From positions 62,001 to 126,000 of the forward strand of contig NZ_FMYO01000001.1 in NCBI RefSeq assembly GCF_900096895.1: a stretch of DNA of 64,000 nucleotides. The letters are read 5' to 3'. Made by a program: the position numbers and the translations under genes. Of the stretch, positions 61,460-64,000 are shown one piece after another (positions within the stretch are counted from its first letter, which is position 1; each line of letters opens with the position of its first letter). This DNA comes from Acinetobacter kookii. Its GTDB lineage: Bacteria; Pseudomonadota; Gammaproteobacteria; Pseudomonadales; Moraxellaceae. The notes beneath the pieces are model-generated. The model saw only the letters and a program-made list of their open reading frames with translations. It was not told the origin of the DNA and searched no databases.

Positions 61460-63238
61460 TTGGATAGTAGTAATATTAAAGATATTTCACAAATGTTTTC
61501 CCAAGGCGTTTTTGAACCATATATTAAATTTATTGAATTCTCCAACTTTAAAAATTTTCAAGAAAAAACTAGATTGACATTAGATTTTCCTATTACTGTA
61601 CTTGTTGGTGGAAATGGAACCAATAAAAGTTCAATACTAAAAGCGCTTGAATCTTGTTGTCCAGATAAAATTATTAGTAATCGATGGTTTTCTACAGACG
61701 TAGATGCTATTTCTCACGATCCAGTTCCTCAGTTTTGGTATGCACACAATTTAAAATCAGGTAAAGAAATTCAAGAAGCTCAAGTTTTAGTTGCAAAATA
61801 TAAAAGAGACGGAAACCCCGATTATTGGGAAAAGGCTAGACCTCTTACAGGTTTAGGCATGGATAAACTACCTGATGATCCATCTTCTAAGAAGAAATGG
61901 GGGGTAACTACTAGATGGCCACAAATCGACAAAAAAGTTTCCTATCTTACATTTAGAGAAACTATTAGTGCTTTTGATAAGTTTTTTTATTATGGAGACA
62001 CTGTTGAAAAATACAGTCAAACAGCTTCTAGAAAAAAACATATACGTAGATATTCAAAATATTTAAATAAAGTTATTGTTCAAAACTTACAAGAATATAC
62101 TTTCCGAAATAAACAAAAAGTTATCTCAAATTATAATGTTAATAATATAGCTTTAAAATATATTTCTGAAATTCTTCAATCCAACTATACAAATATTCAA
62201 ATTGTTGAGCATACCTTTTTTAATTGCACAGGTATAACTTGTAAAATTAAAAAAGATGAAGTCGAATATACCGAAGCTTTTGCAGGAAGTGGAGAGTTTG
62301 CGGTTATAAAAATTGTTCATGAAATCTTGAAAGCTGATCCAAAAAGTCTAATTTTATTAGATGAACCCGAAGTATCTTTACATCCTGGAGCTCAAACACG
62401 CTTAAAAAATTTTTTGCTCGAACAATGTAAACTTAAACAACTCCAAATTGTAATAGCTACTCACTCTCCAACATTTATTGAAGGATTACCTAATAAATCA
62501 ATCAAAACATTACATTTAAATCCTTCAAGTAAGAAAATTGAAATTAATGATAAAGGCTGTAATGCTGAAGAGGCTTTTTTTCATTTAGGGCATATTACTA
62601 ACAATAAAATTAGATTTATTGTTGAAGATAAACTTGCCAAATCTTTAATTGAATACGCTACAAATGAATTTACAGCAGCTCAAAAAAGTCTTTTTGAAGT
62701 TGAATTTTATAAAGGTGGAGCATTTGATATCCTTAATAATTTTGCAGTTGTATATGCTCTTGCAGAAAATTATCAAGTATTTCTTTATCTTGATGGGGAT
62801 CAACGGCGTAATACCTTACCAGATTTAGCGGATTTAACAGAAAAAGATAAACTCCAACTTTCACATGATATTAATAAATTTTGTGATGGAAAATTAGAGA
62901 TTCCACAAAATAGTAATATGTCTCAACAAGACAAGATCGAACTTAACATGAAAGTTATCAAATGGTTAAAAAGTCAGGTTATTTTTTTACCTACTAATGG
63001 AAATCCAGAAAGTTTGATTTGGGAAAAAATGATTTCCGATCATAAAGAACAAATTGATACTACTGTACATGATCCAAAACTTAAATTTAGAGAATTAGCA
63101 ATTAAGACGTTGCCATTATCTACACTAGATAGTGATATGATTTATTTTACCCAGCTGCTCTCGCTTAAGACTATACCTCAAAATAATTCAGAACTAGAAG
63201 AAATTAGACAATCTATTTTAGAGAAGATAACAAGTTAA
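61460..63238 (+). CDS. OLD-type ATPase with Toprim nuclease domain, defence cargo
   Basis: 592 residues from TTG 61460 with AGGGG six bases upstream; the first ATG has no such site. Walker A GGNGTNKSS (residues 50-58), Walker B SLILLDEPEVSLHP (about 295-308), then a Toprim part with FIVEDKLA (about 385-392) and LYLDGDQR (about 442-449). OLD proteins block other phages by cutting DNA. Very AT-rich, unlike nearby phage genes. It ends head-on with the methyltransferase gene in a shared 16-bp hairpin. Confidence 0.85.
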   Translation: MDSSNIKDISQMFSQGVFEPYIKFIEFSNFKNFQEKTRLTLDFPITVLVGGNGTNKSSILKALESCCPDKIISNRWFSTDVDAISHDPVPQFWYAHNLKSGKEIQEAQVLVAKYKRDGNPDYWEKARPLTGLGMDKLPDDPSSKKKWGVTTRWPQIDKKVSYLTFRETISAFDKFFYYGDTVEKYSQTASRKKHIRRYSKYLNKVIVQNLQEYTFRNKQKVISNYNVNNIALKYISEILQSNYTNIQIVEHTFFNCTGITCKIKKDEVEYTEAFAGSGEFAVIKIVHEILKADPKSLILLDEPEVSLHPGAQTRLKNFLLEQCKLKQLQIVIATHSPTFIEGLPNKSIKTLHLNPSSKKIEINDKGCNAEEAFFHLGHITNNKIRFIVEDKLAKSLIEYATNEFTAAQKSLFEVEFYKGGAFDILNNFAVVYALAENYQVFLYLDGDQRRNTLPDLADLTEKDKLQLSHDINKFCDGKLEIPQNSNMSQQDKIELNMKVIKWLKSQVIFLPTNGNPESLIWEKMISDHKEQIDTTVHDPKLKFRELAIKTLPLSTLDSDMIYFTQLLSLKTIPQNNSELEEIRQSILEKITS

Positions 63239-63255
63239 GTTGTTATCTTCTCTAA
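63218..63255. terminator. Shared hairpin at the convergent gene ends
   Basis: Perfect 16-bp stem TTAGAGAAGATAACAA / TTGTTATCTTCTCTAA with loop GTTAAG. It includes the last codons and both stop codons of the two convergent genes (TTAA in the loop). The plus side is followed by TTTTT at 63258-63262. Confidence 0.8.
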
Positions 63256-64000
63256 TGAGTTTTTAATAGAAATTGCATGCTGTCTAATAAATTCTGGTGG
63301 AAGAGCATTACCAATCATTAAGGCAATTGCTCCTTGTGACACATTTGGAAATTTATAATCTTTAGGAAAGGTTTGCAAAAGGGAAGCCTCTCTTAAAGTA
63401 ATACATCTATCCTCTTCAGGGTGCAAAAACCGCCCCTTTGAAGGTGAAGAACAGCCACCAGTAATTGTTGGAGAAACATCGTCCCATTTCATTCGACCAT
63501 ACACGTCAGCAAATTGATTTGGCTTTTTTTTATGGCATTCGAGGATCAAGTGATCTGGTAACTCCTTTCTACTTCCCCCATCTTTAGGTATAGCAGCGAT
63601 TAATTCCATTACTTTTTTTGTTCTCTTTTGAGGATAATCATGAAGCCAATCACCTGATAGCCCTGCTGTACCTAAATTTGCTCTAGTAAAGCATTCTCTT
63701 AATGTAACTTTTTTATCTGATAAGGGGGTCTGTTCTATTTCTGTAATTCTTGATGATTTCACAATCATTCTTTTTCTGCGTTGTGGAACACCATAATCTG
63801 CCGCATTTTCTACTTGAACAGTTTTATCATTTACGATGTATCCTAAAGAAGATAATTTTTTAAGGAAAAACTCCATTCGATAATCGTTCACTAAGGCTGG
63901 AACATTTTCAAGCATAATAGCTTTAGGTTTAAGTCCTTCTATAAGTCTTAAAAATTCAAAAATAAGCTCATTTCTAACATCTTCTTGAGCTAACATTTTT
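63235..64000 (-). CDS. Cytosine-5 DNA methyltransferase, N-terminus cut by window edge
   Basis: At least 253 residues; the start with the AdoMet motif I and catalytic PC is beyond the edge. Motif IV IMLENVPALV, motif VIII YGVPQRRKRM, target region, motif IX CITLREASLLQTFP and motif X MIGNALPPEF. It methylates cytosine at an unknown site, presumably to protect phage or host DNA from a nuclease. Convergent with the OLD-type gene. Confidence 0.9.
   Translation of the reverse strand, partial: KMLAQEDVRNELIFEFLRLIEGLKPKAIMLENVPALVNDYRMEFFLKKLSSLGYIVNDKTVQVENAADYGVPQRRKRMIVKSSRITEIEQTPLSDKKVTLRECFTRANLGTAGLSGDWLHDYPQKRTKKVMELIAAIPKDGGSRKELPDHLILECHKKKPNQFADVYGRMKWDDVSPTITGGCSSPSKGRFLHPEEDRCITLREASLLQTFPKDYKFPNVSQGAIALMIGNALPPEFIRQHAISIKNSLEKITT

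Overview
The window comes from an AT-rich gammaproteobacterium, almost certainly Acinetobacter. The evidence is the gene content (FadH-type dienoyl-CoA reductase, BrnQ, Lrp/AsnC regulator, short Gln-rich and acidic stress-type proteins), the base composition, and a prophage whose small proteins and sRNAs look like those of Acinetobacter siphophages. No CRISPR array or rRNA was seen.

Bases 1 to about 17.1 kb are chromosomal. They hold a cut haem-oxygenase-like diiron protein, a stand-alone CinA-type amidase, a Gln-rich protein and an acidic stress-type protein, several alpha/beta hydrolases, an NTF2-like protein, and fadH divergent from a padR regulator over two palindromic operators. A hydrolase and a zinc-less sirtuin follow padR, then a LysR regulator, map, brnQ, small membrane proteins and an lrp-like regulator.

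From about 17.2 kb to beyond the right edge lies one large prophage of siphovirus type. The left arm carries an antirepressor facing an Arc-type repressor, a large HEPN-like (DUF4209-like) protein, an unknown protein paired with an XRE-ImmA metallopeptidase, and HigBA. The late genes run leftwards from 49.7 to 23.7 kb: nuclease-like protein, metallopeptidase, small and large terminase (Mu type), DUF935 portal, Mu-F-like minor head protein, prohead protease with scaffold, lambda-D-like and lambda-E-like capsid proteins, connectors, tail tube, tail chaperone, tape measure, tail tip, holin and endolysin. From 50 to 54 kb there is a sparse region of microproteins, repeated sRNA units and an initiator-type tRNA. 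From 54.5 to 60.9 kb are exonuclease VII (xseAB), an antiterminator-position protein, a Vsr-like nuclease, an O-like replication gene with internal iterons, CII- and Cro-like regulators and an S24 CI-like repressor. The right arm carries an OLD-type ATPase/Toprim nuclease convergent with a cytosine-5 methyltransferase that runs off the window. The integrase and both att sites were not found; the integrase is presumably past 64 kb.

The most unusual items are: a 28/29-residue membrane microprotein family with one chromosomal and one prophage copy, each with its own promoter and terminator; three copies of a structured sRNA family; the prophage initiator tRNA; the OLD/methyltransferase pair whose two 3' ends are the arms of one perfect 16-bp hairpin; the HEPN-like and XRE-ImmA cargo; and recombination scars (duplicated 3' ends of a repressor and of a small gene) marking where cargo entered.
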